Shown here in pieces: positions 55,605 to 63,284 of a DNA stretch of 64,000 nucleotides. Made by a program: the position numbers and the translations under genes. Source of the DNA: Baekduia soli. GTDB lineage: Bacteria > Actinomycetota > Thermoleophilia > Solirubrobacterales > Solirubrobacteraceae. Numbering within the stretch: position 1 is the stretch's first letter; each line of letters begins with the position of its first letter. The notes below the pieces were generated by a model. The model made no database searches and was not told the origin of the DNA. It worked only from the letters and a program-made list of their open reading frames with translations. Location of the stretch: assembly GCF_007970665.1 (NCBI RefSeq), contig NZ_CP042430.1:434001-498000 (forward strand). Direction: 5' to 3'.

Positions 55605-56792
55605 TCACCGCGGCAGCCCCAGCGTCCGCTCGGCGATGATGTTGCGCTGGATCTCGCTCGAGCCCGAGTCGATCGTCGCCGACCGGCTCGACATGAGGAA
55701 GTGCGCGGGGTGGTCGCCGAGCGCCAGGCCGCGCGCGCCGGCCACCGCGACACCCAGCTCGGCGATGCCCTGCTCGAGGTCGGCCCAGAACAGGTTGACG
55801 ACCGAGCCGAAGTCGCCGGGCGTCTCGCCGGCCTCGCCGCGCACCGCGATCGACAGGTTGAAGCGCCGCAGCTGCTGGCAGCGGATCCACAGGTCGGCGT
55901 GGCGCGCGCGGGCCTCGGCGGCCTCGGCGGCGCCCAGGCGCCCGTCGCGCTGCGCGGCCCGCAGCTCGGCGGCGAGGTCGTGCAGGTGGACGAGCAGCAG
56001 GGCGTGGTCGCTGAACCCCTGGTCGGCGCGCTCGAAGCCCAGCATCGTCATCGCGACCGCCCAGCCCTGGCCGACCTCGCCGACGACGTGGCCGGCGGGC
56101 GCGCGCGCCCCGTCGAAGAAGACCTCGGCGAACTCGGGGTCGCCGCTGATCTGCTCGATCGGGCGGACCGTGACCCCGAGCTGGTCCATCGGGCAGATGA
56201 TCATGGACAGGCCGCGGTGGCGCTTGGACTCCGGGTCGGTGCGGCACACCACGAAGCACCAGTCCGAGTACTGCGCCCAGGTCGTCCAGATCTTCTGCCC
56301 GGTGATGACCCAGTCGTCGCCGTCGCGGTGCGCGCGGGTGCGCAGCGAGGCCAGGTCCGAGCCGGCCTCGGGCTCGGAGAAGCCCTGGGAGAACAGCTCG
56401 TCGCCCGAGAGGATCGCGGGCAGGAAGCGGGTGCGCAGCTCCTCGGTGCCGTGGACCATCAGCGTCGGGCCCAGCAGGATCGTGCCGGGGGCGTTGGCGG
56501 CCCACGGTGCGCGGGCCAGCGCCAGCTCCTCGTAGTACATGAACTGCTGCAGCGGCCCGGCGCCGCGGCCGCCGTACTCGGCGGGCCAGGCCGGGCCGGC
56601 CCATCCGCCGGCCGAGAGCGTTCGCTGCCACGCGCGGCGCAGCGCGACCTTGGCGTCCTGGTCCAGCGGCTCGGGCCCGGGCACGTGCTCGGCCAGCCAC
56701 GGCCGGAACTCCCGGCGGAAGGGGTCGTCGTCGGCGACGATCGCGATCTCGGGACCCAGGACGCTGCCCGGCAGGATCGCCGTGCCGGTCAC
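55605..56792 (-). CDS. Acyl-CoA dehydrogenase, probable alpha-type subunit
   Basis: A 395-residue ACAD with a good flavin/active-site frame: WPAEYGGRGAGPLQQFMYYEELALARAP, FSEPEAGSDLASLRTRAHRDGDDWVITGQKIWTTWAQYSDW (~137-177), VVGEVGQGWAVAMTMLGFERAD (~237-258) and the SATIDSGSSEIQRNIIAERTLGLP end. GSSEIQRNI is typical of actinobacterial FadE proteins that work on steroid or polycyclic side chains. GTG 56792 overlaps the crotonase stop by 4 bp. Two nt separate its stop from the LLM start. Confidence 0.9.
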   Translation of the reverse strand: MTGTAILPGSVLGPEIAIVADDDPFRREFRPWLAEHVPGPEPLDQDAKVALRRAWQRTLSAGGWAGPAWPAEYGGRGAGPLQQFMYYEELALARAPWAANAPGTILLGPTLMVHGTEELRTRFLPAILSGDELFSQGFSEPEAGSDLASLRTRAHRDGDDWVITGQKIWTTWAQYSDWCFVVCRTDPESKRHRGLSMIICPMDQLGVTVRPIEQISGDPEFAEVFFDGARAPAGHVVGEVGQGWAVAMTMLGFERADQGFSDHALLLVHLHDLAAELRAAQRDGRLGAAEAAEARARHADLWIRCQQLRRFNLSIAVRGEAGETPGDFGSVVNLFWADLEQGIAELGVAVAGARGLALGDHPAHFLMSSRSATIDSGSSEIQRNIIAERTLGLPR

Positions 56793-57619
56793 GAGCCCGC
56801 AGGGACCACGGGCTCGACGGAGGGCAGCCCGGCAAAGTCGGCGTCGCGCTTGCCCAGGAACGCGTCCAGCGCCTCGGCGTGCTCGGCCGACGCCATCGCC
56901 ACGGCGACGGCCTGGGCCTCGATCTCCAGCGCCTCGGCGTAGCCCACCGGCCCGGTCTGCTCGAGCAGCCGCTTCGTCATGGCCAGCGCCCCGCGCGGGC
57001 CGCGCGCCAGCGCCGCGCCCAGCTCGGCGGCCGCGCCCGTCAGCTCGCCGGCCGGCACCACGCGCTCGACCAGGCCGAGCTCGAGCGCCTCCGCGGCGCC
57101 GAAGCGCCGCGCGGTCAGCAGGAGCTCCCGGGCCCGGCGCGGGCCGACGGCCCGCGGCAGCAGCCACAGGGCGCCGCAGTCGGGCACGAGGCCCATGCGC
57201 GAGAAGGCCAGCGAGAACGTGGCGTCCTCGGAGGCGATCGCGATGTCGCACGAGAGCATGAGGCTGACGCCGGCGCCGAAGGCCAACCCGTTGACGGCCG
57301 CCACGGTCGGGAGGCCGAGGCGCACGAGCGGCAGGTAGACCGACTGCAGCAGCCAGCGGTGGCGGGCCAGCACCTGGTCGCCCGTGCGCGAGGGGTCGAA
57401 CTCCTTGACGTCGCCGCCGGCCGAGAACGCCGGGCCGCTGCCGGTGAGCACCAGCGCGCGGACCTCGGGGTGGCGGGGCAGCTCGGCCAGGACGCGCGCC
57501 AGGGCCGCCTTGACCTCCATGTTGAGCGCGTTGCGCGCCGCCGGGCGGTTCAGCGTGAGCGTCGCGACCCCGCCGTCGACCTCCAGGCCCAGCAGCTCGG
57601 AGCCGGTGCGCAGGGTCAC
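56789..57619 (-). CDS. Enoyl-CoA hydratase/isomerase family protein
   Basis: A 276-residue crotonase: VATLTLNRPAARNALNMEVKAAL (~18-40), the oxyanion hole GSGPAFSAGGDVKEF (~60-74), NGLAFGAGVSLMLSCDIAIAS and FSRMGLVPDCGALWLLPRAVG (~137-157). The second acidic position is Asp (VPDCG), as in PaaG-type isomerases, so isomerisation is possible besides hydration. GTG 57619 overlaps the DUF35 stop. In the operon it would follow the ACAD pair. Confidence 0.9.
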   Translation of the reverse strand: MTLRTGSELLGLEVDGGVATLTLNRPAARNALNMEVKAALARVLAELPRHPEVRALVLTGSGPAFSAGGDVKEFDPSRTGDQVLARHRWLLQSVYLPLVRLGLPTVAAVNGLAFGAGVSLMLSCDIAIASEDATFSLAFSRMGLVPDCGALWLLPRAVGPRRARELLLTARRFGAAEALELGLVERVVPAGELTGAAAELGAALARGPRGALAMTKRLLEQTGPVGYAEALEIEAQAVAVAMASAEHAEALDAFLGKRDADFAGLPSVEPVVPAGS

Positions 57620-58551
57620 GACCCGGGCAGGAGCTCGAAGTGCAGGATGTCCTGCAGCGTGCCGGTCGGATCGGCGTCGTCGTTCCACACCGCCCGCACG
57701 CGCGCCCCGGGCCGAAGGGTCTGCGGCGCCGTGTCGATGTCGACGCCCGAGAGCATGTGGATGAGCTTGGTCGACGCGCCGTCGAGGACGATCTCGGCGT
57801 AGATGTAGGGCGGCTCGCGGCGCTGGCCGACGAACGCGAGGTGGATGACCGAGAAGGCCTTCAACGTCCCCGTGTCCTGCACGTCGACCCAGGTCGCGGT
57901 CTTGACGTGGCAGACGTCGCAGCGCGGGCGCGGCGGGACGAGCACGGCCTGGCAGCTCGGGCAGCGCACGCCCATGATCCGCCGCCGGGCGCCGAGCTCG
58001 TCGAAGAGGCGCCCGTAGTACGGGCCGTAGGCGTGGCGGTAGTGCAGCTCCATGCTCTCGTCGAGCTGGACGATGCGCTCGGCGCCGCCGGTCAGCGGCG
58101 CGATCGCCGCCGGTTCCTCCGGCGCTTCGGCGGCCCGGAACCCGGCGAGGTCGAGCATGCCGCCCGCCGGCTCGTCGGCCCACACCGCCTCCACGCGCGT
58201 GCCGATGGCCTCCTCGCCCGTCGCGCCGACGAGCCGGTGCAGCAGGTCGGCGCCGGCGCCGTCCAGGCGGACGAACACGAGCGTGTCCTGGCCGGCGTGC
58301 GTGATCGCGGTCAGCACGCCGGTCGGGGCGACGACGACGAGGTCCTCGCCTGCCGCGCCGCCGCAGCGGCCGCAGAAGTCCTGGGCGGGGACCATGACGC
58401 GCGCGCACCCCGCGCAGCGCGAGCCGACGATCCGCCGAGCGGCGAGCTCGGCGAGGAACTGCCCCGCCGCCGGGCCGGCGGTCAGCGTGTAGGGCATGGC
58501 GATCGTGGCGTCCAGCGCCCCGGTGCCCGGGATGGCGTGCGCGTCGGTCAT
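57616..58551 (-). CDS. Double DUF35 protein (two zinc-ribbon/OB-fold units)
   Basis: A 311-residue protein built from two DUF35 modules. Module 1 has a zinc ribbon CAGCARVMVPAQDFCGRCGG (~46-65) and OB fold (VLTAITHAGQDTLVFVRLDG). Module 2 has CPSCQAVLVPPRPRCDVCH (~199-217) and OB fold (LKAFSVIHLAFVGQRREPPYIYAEIVLDG). Single DUF35 proteins partner SCP-2-type thiolase/aldolases. Here two modules in one chain precede two thiolase-like genes transcribed just before it, so each module may dock one of them. ATG 58551 follows GAGGAG; 16 nt after the thiolase stop. Confidence 0.9.
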   Translation of the reverse strand: MTDAHAIPGTGALDATIAMPYTLTAGPAAGQFLAELAARRIVGSRCAGCARVMVPAQDFCGRCGGAAGEDLVVVAPTGVLTAITHAGQDTLVFVRLDGAGADLLHRLVGATGEEAIGTRVEAVWADEPAGGMLDLAGFRAAEAPEEPAAIAPLTGGAERIVQLDESMELHYRHAYGPYYGRLFDELGARRRIMGVRCPSCQAVLVPPRPRCDVCHVKTATWVDVQDTGTLKAFSVIHLAFVGQRREPPYIYAEIVLDGASTKLIHMLSGVDIDTAPQTLRPGARVRAVWNDDADPTGTLQDILHFELLPGS

Positions 58552-58567
58552 CGTCGCGGCTCCTCTC

Positions 58568-59725
58568 TCAGCCCTTCTCCGCGCCGACGACCGCGACGCC
58601 TCGCAGGTTGGCCCAGCCGCCGCCGGACTGCACGAGGCCGAGCCTGGCGCCGGGCACCTGGTGGTCGCCGGCCTTCCCGGTGACCTGTAGCGCGGCCTCG
58701 ATGAGCCGCACCAGGCCGACGGCGCCGATCGGGTTGGCCCCCATGGAGCCGCCCGACGGGTTGACGGGGATGTCGCCGTCCATCTGCGTCGCGCCGGAGG
58801 CGATGAGCTGGGCGGCGTCGCCCTCCCGGCAGAGTCCGAGCCCCTCGTAGTAGCTGAGCTCGAAGCACGTGTAGGGCTCCTGGAGCTCGACGACGTCGAA
58901 CTGGCGGCGCGGGTTGGTGATGGCGGCCTGCTGGTAGACGCGGGCCGCGGCGAGCTGCAGCGGCTCGGACTGCAGGAGCGTCCGCGTCGGCCCGTTGTCG
59001 GCCTCGCAGTAGTAGGCCATGCCCTTGATCCAGGCGGGCGTCGCGGTGATCTTCTCGGCGGTGCCGGCGCCGGCGAGCACGACGGCGGCGGCGCCGTCGG
59101 AGATCGGCGGGCAGTCCAGGAGCTTGATCGGCCACGCCAGGGGGCGCGAGGAGAGGACGTCCTCGACGGTCACCTCGCGGCGCACGTGCGCGTAGGGGTT
59201 GCGCATGGCGTTGGCGTGGTTCTTGACCGACACCATCGCCGCGGCCTCCTCCGTGTGGCCGAGGGCGTCCATGCGCGCGCGCCAGTAGGCGGCCGAGAAC
59301 CCCATGATGCCCACGGCGAACTCGCGGCCCCAGAACGGGTCGTACAGCGTGGAGATCGAGTACTGCAGCTCGCCCTCCGACAGCTTGTCGTAGGCCACGA
59401 CGAGCACGCGATCGGCGAAGCCCGACGCGACCTGGTGCAGGCCGGCCAGCGCGCCGGCGAAGCCCGTGCCGCCGCCGCTGGTGATGCGCATCACCGGCTT
59501 GCCGCGCCCGCCGCAGGCGTCGACCATCCACTTCTCGGGCTGGTTGACGGCGGCGAACAGCACCGGGCCCGAGCAGACGACGACCGAGTCGATGTCGGCG
59601 ATCGTCAGCGCCGCGTCGGCCAGCGCGCGGTCGACGGCCTCGCGCACGAGCCCCGCCTGGCTGACGTCGGCGCGCCGGCGGGCGTGGTGGGTCTGCCCGC
59701 ATCCGACGATGGCGACCGGGCGCAT
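58568..59725 (-). CDS. SCP-2/thiolase-like protein (Ltp-type aldolase candidate)
   Basis: A 385-residue thiolase-fold protein: AIVGCGQTHHARRRADVSQAGLVREAVDRAL, MRITSGGGTGFAGALAGLHQVASG (~78-101) where a thiolase would have its nucleophile Cys, SDGAAAVVLAGAGTAE (~211) and NPSGGSMGANPIGAVGLVRLIEAAL (~325-349) where GHP would be. Both catalytic signatures are lost, as in Ltp2-type steroid aldolases. It lies 4 nt after the second thiolase-like gene and ahead of the double DUF35 gene. Confidence 0.87.
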   Translation of the reverse strand: MRPVAIVGCGQTHHARRRADVSQAGLVREAVDRALADAALTIADIDSVVVCSGPVLFAAVNQPEKWMVDACGGRGKPVMRITSGGGTGFAGALAGLHQVASGFADRVLVVAYDKLSEGELQYSISTLYDPFWGREFAVGIMGFSAAYWRARMDALGHTEEAAAMVSVKNHANAMRNPYAHVRREVTVEDVLSSRPLAWPIKLLDCPPISDGAAAVVLAGAGTAEKITATPAWIKGMAYYCEADNGPTRTLLQSEPLQLAAARVYQQAAITNPRRQFDVVELQEPYTCFELSYYEGLGLCREGDAAQLIASGATQMDGDIPVNPSGGSMGANPIGAVGLVRLIEAALQVTGKAGDHQVPGARLGLVQSGGGWANLRGVAVVGAEKG

Positions 59726-59729
59726 CGCT

Positions 59730-60869
59730 CTACCTCCCCAGGACGAAGACGCAGTGGTTCTGCATGCCCAGGCCCCCGGACCCGTGCACGACGGCGGCCT
59801 CCGCGCCGGCCGGCCCGTAGCCCGCGCGGCCCGAGAGCTGCGCGGCGGCCTCGGCCAGGCGGATCAGGCCGGTGGCCATCACGGGATCGGCGGGCAGCGC
59901 GCCGCCCGACGGGTTGACGGCCACCGGGCTGCCGTCGCGGTAGAGGTCGACCGCGGGGCCGTCGGCCAGGCCCAGCGCCTCGAGCACCATGAGCTCGCCC
60001 GCCGCCGAGGAGGCGCTGACCTCCGCCAGCGGGATGCCGCGCAGGTCGGCGCGCCCGGCCATCCGCGCGGCCGAAGCCGCCGCGGCCGCGCAGGCGTCCA
60101 GGCGGCCGCCCTCGCGCTGGGCGAGCATGTGCTCGTCCATCGCGCAGCCCAGGCCGTCGATGAAGACCGGCGCGGTGTCGCTGCGCCGCGCGATCTCCTC
60201 CGTGGCCAGCAGGACGGCGACGGCGCCGTCGACCGGCCGCGAGAGCATGAGCTCGCGCAGCGGCGTGGCGACCGGGGCCGACGCCGCGACGTCGTCGCGC
60301 GAGGGGACGTCGGCGAGCGCCAGGCGCGGGTTGCCCGCCGCCGCGGCCCAGTCGTGGGCGGCGACCTCGGCCAGCACGTCCTCGCCGTGGCCGCCGGCGG
60401 CGAGGTACTGGCCGGCCTGCAGCCCGAGTGCGGTCGCGCGCCCGATGCCCAGGGGGCGCTGGAAGAACGGCTCGGTCTGGCTCCAGTAGAACGCGTCGAG
60501 GTCGGACTCCGAGGGCTTGGAGTAGGCGACGATGAGCCCGACGTCGGAGTGCCCCGACGAGATCTTCAGGTGGCCGTAGAGCGCGGCCCACAGACCGTCC
60601 TCCTCCACGCGGGACTCCTCCTTGTGGTGGGCGCCCAGCGCCCCGAGGAACCCGCAGTTGGAGATGCTGCGCCCGTCCAGCACGTCGCTGCCGGAGTCGA
60701 TGACGAAGTCGATGTCCGGCCACGCGATCCCCGCCCCGGCCAGGCAGCGGTTGACGGCCTCGCTGATGAGGTCGATGTGCTGGACGTCGGCGCGGCCGGG
60801 GCGCAGGCTGGTCTGCGCGCTGGAGACGACCGCGACGCGCCGTGCGGCATCGGGGGCGGCGGCGCTCAT
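59730..60869 (-). CDS. SCP-2/thiolase-like protein (second Ltp-type copy), first gene of the operon
   Basis: A 379-residue thiolase-fold protein: VAVVSSAQTSLRPGRADVQHIDLISEAVNRCLAGAG, WAALYGHLKISSGHSDVGLIVAYSKPSES (~86-114) with no nucleophile Cys, VDGAVAVLLATEEIARR (~211) and NPSGGALPADPVMATGLIRLAEAAAQ (~314-339) in place of the GHP motif. It may pair with the next thiolase-like protein as a heteromer, as SCP-2 aldolase subunits often do. ATG 60869 lies 7 nt after TAGATT, the putative promoter of the eight-gene unit ending at 51967. Confidence 0.87.
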   Translation of the reverse strand: MSAAAPDAARRVAVVSSAQTSLRPGRADVQHIDLISEAVNRCLAGAGIAWPDIDFVIDSGSDVLDGRSISNCGFLGALGAHHKEESRVEEDGLWAALYGHLKISSGHSDVGLIVAYSKPSESDLDAFYWSQTEPFFQRPLGIGRATALGLQAGQYLAAGGHGEDVLAEVAAHDWAAAAGNPRLALADVPSRDDVAASAPVATPLRELMLSRPVDGAVAVLLATEEIARRSDTAPVFIDGLGCAMDEHMLAQREGGRLDACAAAAASAARMAGRADLRGIPLAEVSASSAAGELMVLEALGLADGPAVDLYRDGSPVAVNPSGGALPADPVMATGLIRLAEAAAQLSGRAGYGPAGAEAAVVHGSGGLGMQNHCVFVLGR

Positions 60870-60876
60870 GGCGCAG

Positions 60877-60882
60877 AATCTA
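60877..60882 (-). promoter_or_regulatory. Putative -10 of the eight-gene aldolase-type operon, leaderless
   Basis: TAGATT on the reverse strand, 7 nt before the ATG at 60869. Same hexamer and spacing as at 1026-1031. Confidence 0.5.
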
Positions 60883-60911
60883 CCCGCGCCGGATGGGCGG
60901 TTCCGCGAGTG

Positions 60912-61841
60912 TCACCGGATCGCCACGGCGTTGGACGGCGACCCGACGCCGCCGGGCACGCCGAGCGGCACGGCGACGAACTGGAAGTCCCAGCGCCCGT
61001 CGTCGGCGCACGCCTGCGCGAGGGCGTCGAGGTCCAGCAGCTCGGCCAGCGCGAAGCCGAGCATGGGGATCAGCCGCCGGTGCAGCGAGCCGATCGCCGC
61101 GTCGCCGGGGATCGGCTCGACCGTCGGGTTGTCGATGCCCAGCGCGGCGGCGCCCGAGTCCCACAGCCAGCGCGCGACGGCCTCGTCGGCGCGGAGGCCG
61201 CTGGCCCGCGGCCGCTGCGCGATCTCCTCGCGATCAGGCCCGTCGAGGCGGCGGTAGGCCGTCACCCATCCCAGGCGGACCAGGACGATGTCGCCGTGGA
61301 CCAGCGCGACGCCCTGGGCGTCGGCGACCTCCTGCAGCTCGGCGGCGCCGATCATGTCGCCGGCGAACGCGTCGAGCGGGTCGCCGAGCAGCTCGCGGTG
61401 GTGCCCGACATCGAGCAGCACGCCGCGCCCGACGATGCCCCGCGCGGCCCAGTGCTCGATGCCCAGCGGTCCGGCGCCGGGCGTGAAGTCCTCCGTGTAC
61501 CCGCCGAAGTAGCCGTGCTCGCGGGCGCGCACGTGGCGCAGGCCGTCCCACTGCGAGGAGCCCTGCGGGTGGAAGCTGTCGAGGCGGTCGTCGAGGTTGT
61601 TGCGGTCCAGCGCGAAGATCGTGTGCCGCAGCGGGTCGCGCCGGAACAGCGGCGGGTCGGGCTCGGTCAGCGGCAGGTTGAGCGCGAAGACGTCGCCCGT
61701 GCGCACCAGGCGCGCGGCGGCGGCCACCTGCTCGGGGCCGATCCGGGCCAGCGTGCCGAGGTCGTGGTCCAGCACGTCCCACGAGCAGTGCAGGCCCAGG
61801 CTCTCCACGAAGCGCAGGTCGTCGAACGCGACGTCGCCCAT
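60912..61841 (-). CDS. Cyclase family protein (kynurenine-formamidase-like metal hydrolase)
   Basis: A 309-residue PF04199 protein: GDVFALNLPLTEPDPPLFRRDPLRHTIF, SFHPQGSSQWDGLRHVRAREHGYFGGYTEDF (~89-119), IEHWAARGIVGRGVLLDVGHHRELLG and ALVHGDIVLVRLGWV (~196-210). The family metal motif HxGTHxDxxxH appears here as HPQGSSQWDGLRH, so the second His is replaced by Gln. This form is seen in an actinobacterial/fungal subgroup, as far as I recall. The substrate is unknown; amide or lactone hydrolysis is likely. It is 4 nt after the SnoaL-like gene. Confidence 0.85.
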   Translation of the reverse strand: MGDVAFDDLRFVESLGLHCSWDVLDHDLGTLARIGPEQVAAAARLVRTGDVFALNLPLTEPDPPLFRRDPLRHTIFALDRNNLDDRLDSFHPQGSSQWDGLRHVRAREHGYFGGYTEDFTPGAGPLGIEHWAARGIVGRGVLLDVGHHRELLGDPLDAFAGDMIGAAELQEVADAQGVALVHGDIVLVRLGWVTAYRRLDGPDREEIAQRPRASGLRADEAVARWLWDSGAAALGIDNPTVEPIPGDAAIGSLHRRLIPMLGFALAELLDLDALAQACADDGRWDFQFVAVPLGVPGGVGSPSNAVAIR

Positions 61842-61845
61842 CGGC

Positions 61846-62346
61846 TCAGAACGGGACGTCGAAGCCCGCCAGCAGCTCGGTGACCCGCCAGACGCCGCCG
61901 TCCTTGGCCAGCGTGAAGCGGTAGGGCCCGGTGGTCACGACCTGCACGTCGGTCCCCTCGCCCGCCGTGAGCAGGATGTAGGCGATCGCCTGCGCCCGCT
62001 CGGCGTCCTGCTCGAGGACGAGCACGTTCATGAAGTTGTGGCGTCGCTGGTCGCTCTGGATGTCCCAGAAGCTCGTCAGGAACTCGACGATCGCGGCGCG
62101 CCCCTCGAACGGCCCGACGTCCTGGGTGCCCTGGATGCTCCCACGCCAGACGCCGTCCGGCGCGAAGACGTCGCCGAGCATCCCGGCGTCGCGCTCGTCG
62201 TAGGCCCATGCGTAGCACGCGATGACCTCCGTGATCGCCTGGCGGTCGATCAGCCCGGCGGCGTCGGCCACCGGCGCGGGGCGGCGCGGGGCGACGTTGC
62301 CGGCGCGCGCTCCCCAGGCTGCGTTGCTGCTCCCATGCTCGGTCAC
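61846..62346 (-). CDS. SnoaL/NTF2-like protein
   Basis: A 166-residue cone-fold protein: LIDRQAITEVIACYAWAYDERDAGMLGDVFAPDGVWRGS (~33-71), FEGRAAIVEFLTSFWDIQSDQRRHNFMNVLV (~79-109) and a C-terminal WRVTELLAGFDVPF. It matches SnoaL_4-type isomerase/hydratase or dehydrase folds that act in ring degradation, without assignable catalysis here. GTG 62346 is used because a GATGAT hexamer lies 6 nt upstream. It is coupled to the cyclase gene, suggesting a joint step. Confidence 0.85.
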   Translation of the reverse strand: MTEHGSSNAAWGARAGNVAPRRPAPVADAAGLIDRQAITEVIACYAWAYDERDAGMLGDVFAPDGVWRGSIQGTQDVGPFEGRAAIVEFLTSFWDIQSDQRRHNFMNVLVLEQDAERAQAIAYILLTAGEGTDVQVVTTGPYRFTLAKDGGVWRVTELLAGFDVPF

Positions 62347-62352
62347 GGCGCG

Positions 62353-62358
62353 ATCATC
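62353..62358 (-). promoter_or_regulatory. Putative -10 element of a leaderless promoter
   Basis: GATGAT on the reverse strand, 6 nt before the GTG at 62346. Confidence 0.38.
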
Positions 62359-62398
62359 TCCGAAACGCCGCGGCCGCGCAGCGCGGGGGCGCGGCCGG

Positions 62399-63193
62399 TC
62401 ACGCGTCGCGCACCTGCGCCGCGCGCCCCTCGAGGAACGCGCGCACGCCCTCCTGGCCGTCCTCGCCGGCGGTCAGCGCAGCGGTGGCGCGCTGGGCCAG
62501 GAGGTAGGCGTCGTGCCAGCCCAGGCCCTCCAGCGCGTTGGACGTGGCCTTGCGCGCCTTGATGGCCGGCAGGCTCTTGGCCGCGATGAGCTCGGCGATG
62601 CCCATGGCCTTGGGCACCACCTCCTCGCGGGCGACGATGTAGTTGAAGAACCCGGTGCCGGCGAGCTCGCCGGCGGTGAACCGCCGGCCGGTGTAGAGCA
62701 TCTCGCGCACGACGCCCTCGGGCATCTTGAGCCAGGCCATCAGGCCGGCGCCGCCGGCGACCAGGCCGAAGTCGATCTCCGGGCACGAGAAGCACGCGTC
62801 GTCGGCGGCGACGCGCAGGTCGCACGTCGCGGCGAGGATGACGCCGATGCCCACCGCGTGGCCGTTGATCGCGGCGATCACCGGCCGGTCGAGGTCATAG
62901 AGCCGCGGCAGCGTGCGGTTGATGAAGTCGTAGCGCTCCGTGCGCCCCTCGGGCGTGATGCCCACGAAGTCGTTGAGGTCGGCGCCGCCGCACCAGGCCC
63001 GCGCGCCGGCTGGCGCGCTGAGGACGACGACGCGCACCTCGTCGGTCGCGGCGATCGCGTCGGCCAGCCGGCCGATCGCCTCGTAGACGTCGATCGACAC
63101 GGCGTTGACCGGCGGGCGCGAGAAGACCACCGACGCGATCCCCCGCGCGTCGACGCTGACCCGGAAGGGGCCGATCTCGCCGTCGATGGCCAC
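62399..63193 (-). CDS. Enoyl-CoA hydratase/isomerase family protein
   Basis: A 264-residue crotonase: GIASVVFSRPPVNAVSIDVYEAIG (~17-40), GARAWCGGADLNDFVGI, the NGHAVGIGVILAATCDLRVAADDACFSCPEIDFGLVAGGAG block (~110-150) with Glu in CPEIDFG, and MLYTGRRFTAGELAGTGFFNYIV. GTG 63193 gives a normal N-terminus; the frame runs further upstream without support. A CCAGCC/GGCTGG inverted repeat (63200-63220) lies just upstream over a GAGGCT hexamer, a possible operator. It is divergent from the cupin gene. Confidence 0.87.
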   Translation of the reverse strand: MAIDGEIGPFRVSVDARGIASVVFSRPPVNAVSIDVYEAIGRLADAIAATDEVRVVVLSAPAGARAWCGGADLNDFVGITPEGRTERYDFINRTLPRLYDLDRPVIAAINGHAVGIGVILAATCDLRVAADDACFSCPEIDFGLVAGGAGLMAWLKMPEGVVREMLYTGRRFTAGELAGTGFFNYIVAREEVVPKAMGIAELIAAKSLPAIKARKATSNALEGLGWHDAYLLAQRATAALTAGEDGQEGVRAFLEGRAAQVRDA

Positions 63194-63272
63194 GATCGCC
63201 CAGCCTCTCACACCGGCTGGCAGATGCGCCCGTCTCGCCGCGGCGCCCTGGACGGCGCGGCCCGCAGGCGGG

Positions 63273-63278
63273 CAAGAT
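63273..63278 (+). promoter_or_regulatory. Putative -10 element of a leaderless promoter
   Basis: CAAGAT, 6 nt before the ATG at 63285, no ribosome site. Confidence 0.4.
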
Positions 63279-63284
63279 CGGCCG

